Shown: positions 14,386 through 15,525 of the stretch, in pieces | How the letters are laid out: every line of letters begins with the position of its first letter | How positions within the stretch are numbered: the first letter of the stretch is position 1 | Source of the DNA: Rhodoferax sp. | GTDB lineage: Bacteria; Pseudomonadota; Gammaproteobacteria; Burkholderiales; Burkholderiaceae_C | Assembly: GCA_020048795.1 (NCBI GenBank) | Contig: JAIFMA010000048.1 | Location: 1-15,525, forward strand | Length of the DNA stretch: 15,525 nucleotides | Reading direction: 5' to 3' | The notes under the pieces: model-generated | What the model was told of the DNA's origin: nothing | Database searches by the model: none | The model's input: the letters and a program-made list of their open reading frames with translations, nothing else | Position numbers and translations under genes: made by a program

Positions 14386-14676
14386 ATGGCCGCATTGACC
14401 AACGAGGTGGACCGCACCGATGTGCTGAACCGCCTGCGCCGTGCTGAAGGACAGATTCGGGGCGTACAGCGCATGATCGAAGAGGGCGAAAGCTGCCTGA
14501 AGATCGGGCAGCAGTTTTCTGCCGTGCGCAAGGCGCTTGACAGCACTTATTTGCGTATGACCATGTGTTTCATGGAGCAGGAACTGTCCAATTGTCTGAG
14601 CCCCGATGAGTCCCAAAAAGCCGGCATGGCGGTCATGCTCAAGGATATTGAGGGCTTGCTGGCGCGCATGGGCTAG
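14386..14676 (+). CDS. CsoR/RcnR/FrmR-family transcriptional repressor, cysteine-only, no histidine
   Basis: This family comprises all-helical repressors that release DNA on binding Cu(I), Ni/Co, formaldehyde or persulfides. The 96-residue product from ATG 14386 shows the family core RLRRAEGQIRGVQRMIEEGESC (residues 16-37) and QQFSAVRKALDS. Cys37 matches the invariant first ligand Cys. The usual second region reads MTMCFMEQELSNC, giving Cys61 and Cys70. No histidine occurs anywhere, so the Cu(I) Cys-His-Cys set and the His-rich Ni set are absent. Cys37 to Cys70 is 33 residues, against 29 in CsoR and CstR, about one extra helical turn. A frame opening further upstream does not resemble the family. 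No strong ribosome-binding site is seen. It closes the RND-SQR operon and probably controls it from the C-tract site at 8385-8400. Confidence 0.87.
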   Translation: MAALTNEVDRTDVLNRLRRAEGQIRGVQRMIEEGESCLKIGQQFSAVRKALDSTYLRMTMCFMEQELSNCLSPDESQKAGMAVMLKDIEGLLARMG

Positions 14677-14677
14677 G

Positions 14678-14743
14678 TTTTTTTGATAAAAACAGGCTGT
14701 AGCCCTTATTCTATATGCGCTAACAGCTATGTTTAATGTAGCG
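14678..14743. repeat. Degenerate interspersed repeat, copy 2, between repressor and mnmA
   Basis: This is the second copy of the repeat at 4498-4564, in the same orientation and again between convergent gene ends. AAAAA is at 14688-14692, AGCCC at 14701-14705, TGCGC and AGCTA follow, and ATGTAGCG closes it. Spacing between all blocks equals that of copy 1. A T run at its left end follows the repressor stop directly and might assist termination, but no strong stem was found. Confidence 0.6.
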
Positions 14744-14757
14744 TTTGGTATCCGTAC

Positions 14758-15525
14758 TCACGCTGAAATGACACCACCCCCCAGGCAGACATCGCCGGCG
14801 TACAACACAGCGGACTGGCCTGGGGTCACGGCCCACTGCGGCTGGACAAACGCCAGTCGAAACCTGTCGGCCGCCGGGGCACTCAGGGCGCAGGCCGCGT
14901 CCGCCTGCCGATAGCGCGTCTTGGCCGCAAGCACACCGGGCGATGGTGCCTGGCCCGCCACCCAACTGGCGTCTTGCGCCACCAGTTCCGGTGACAACAG
15001 CCACGGGTGCTCATGACCCTGCACTATCCACAAGGTGTTGTGCGGCAGGTCTTTGCGTGCCACAAACCACGGCGCGTGATCACCCCCACCGCGTTGTGCA
15101 CCTTTGGCCTTGAGGCCGCCAATGCCCAGCCCCTGGCGCTGGCCCAGGGTATAAAAACTCAAACCCAGGTGCTGACCAATCACTTGCCCCTTGTCGTTCT
15201 TCACCGGACCGGGTTCACGGCTGATGTAGCGGTTCAAAAACTCCCGGAACGGGCGTTCACCAATAAAGCAGATGCCAGTGGAATCTTTCTTCTTGGCGTT
15301 GGGCAACCTCACCTCGTCGGCAATGCGCCGAACCTCGGTTTTCAGCAACTCGCCCACCGGGAACAGGGTTTTGGACAACTGCGCCTGATTCAGGCGATGC
15401 AGAAAATAACTCTGGTCTTTGGCAGGATCGAGCCCCTTGAGCAATTCGTGTTGCCCTGACTTCGGGTTACACCTAACCCGGGCGTAATGACCGGTGGCAA
15501 TTTTTTCGGCGCCCAGGCGCAGGGC
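14758..15525 (-). CDS. mnmA: tRNA-specific 2-thiouridylase MnmA, C-terminal part (5' end outside window)
   Basis: MnmA adds sulfur at C2 of the wobble uridine in tRNA for Lys, Glu and Gln, using persulfide sulfur relayed to it. The frame is open to the right edge, so the gene starts outside; 255 residues of about 370 are visible. The first visible residues include GAEKIATGHYARV, the family nucleotide-domain motif. KGLDPAKDQSYFLHRL follows, and DSTGICFIGERPFREFL contains the second catalytic cysteine (Cys199 in E. coli numbering). The first catalytic cysteine would lie beyond the edge. A beta-barrel domain with YTLGQRQGLGIGG and a C-terminal PGQSAVLYAGDVCLGGGVI complete it. The gene converges on the sulfide operon. 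Both deal with sulfur, but mnmA is a housekeeping gene and no link is implied. Confidence 0.95.
   Translation of the reverse strand, partial: ALRLGAEKIATGHYARVRCNPKSGQHELLKGLDPAKDQSYFLHRLNQAQLSKTLFPVGELLKTEVRRIADEVRLPNAKKKDSTGICFIGERPFREFLNRYISREPGPVKNDKGQVIGQHLGLSFYTLGQRQGLGIGGLKAKGAQRGGGDHAPWFVARKDLPHNTLWIVQGHEHPWLLSPELVAQDASWVAGQAPSPGVLAAKTRYRQADAACALSAPAADRFRLAFVQPQWAVTPGQSAVLYAGDVCLGGGVISA

Overview
The window looks like chromosomal DNA of a betaproteobacterium, most likely Comamonadaceae (Rhodoferax/Polaromonas-like). The reasons are the gene order pilB-pilC-pilD-coaE-zapD-yacG facing argJ-ATPase-nudix, the protein sequences, and a short interspersed repeat of a type I associate from memory with this family. 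No database search was possible, so the taxon is an inference.

Layout. (1) 1-4490, plus strand: a tightly packed series of the end of pilB (type IV pilus extension ATPase), pilC (inner-membrane platform), pilD (prepilin peptidase), coaE (dephospho-CoA kinase, broken here by an apparent deletion of about 38 bases), zapD (FtsZ-associated division protein) and yacG (zinc protein, gyrase inhibitor). (2) 4543-7135, minus strand: argJ, a DUF815-type P-loop ATPase and a MutT-like Nudix hydrolase, joined by 4-base ATGA overlaps. (3) 7136-8415: an AT-rich non-coding stretch, a decayed IS630-family transposase and the control region of the next operon. (4) 8416-14676, plus strand: an RND efflux adaptor, an RND permease, a sulfide:quinone oxidoreductase (SQR), a two-helix DUF2892 protein and a CsoR/RcnR/FrmR-family repressor. 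(5) 14758-15525, minus strand: the C-terminal part of mnmA (tRNA 2-thiouridylase), cut by the window edge.

The most interesting part is region 4. SQR oxidises sulfide and yields sulfane sulfur. The DUF2892 protein resembles the membrane half of the E. coli sulfurtransferase YgaP. The repressor has no histidine at all but three cysteines, which fits a thiol or persulfide sensor better than a Cu, Ni or formaldehyde sensor. A site of the form TACT-CCCTCC-GGTA lies over the predicted -10 box of the operon and resembles C-tract operators of this repressor family. The working idea is a sulfide/persulfide-responsive operon pairing sulfide oxidation with tripartite efflux. The efflux substrate and the outer-membrane partner cannot be read from this window.

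Other points are the coaE lesion in a normally essential gene, two copies of a degenerate repeat of about 66 bases at the two convergent gene ends (one supplying the nudix stop codon), and a transposase relic that lost part of its catalytic core by an in-frame deletion. No rRNA, tRNA or CRISPR array was seen.
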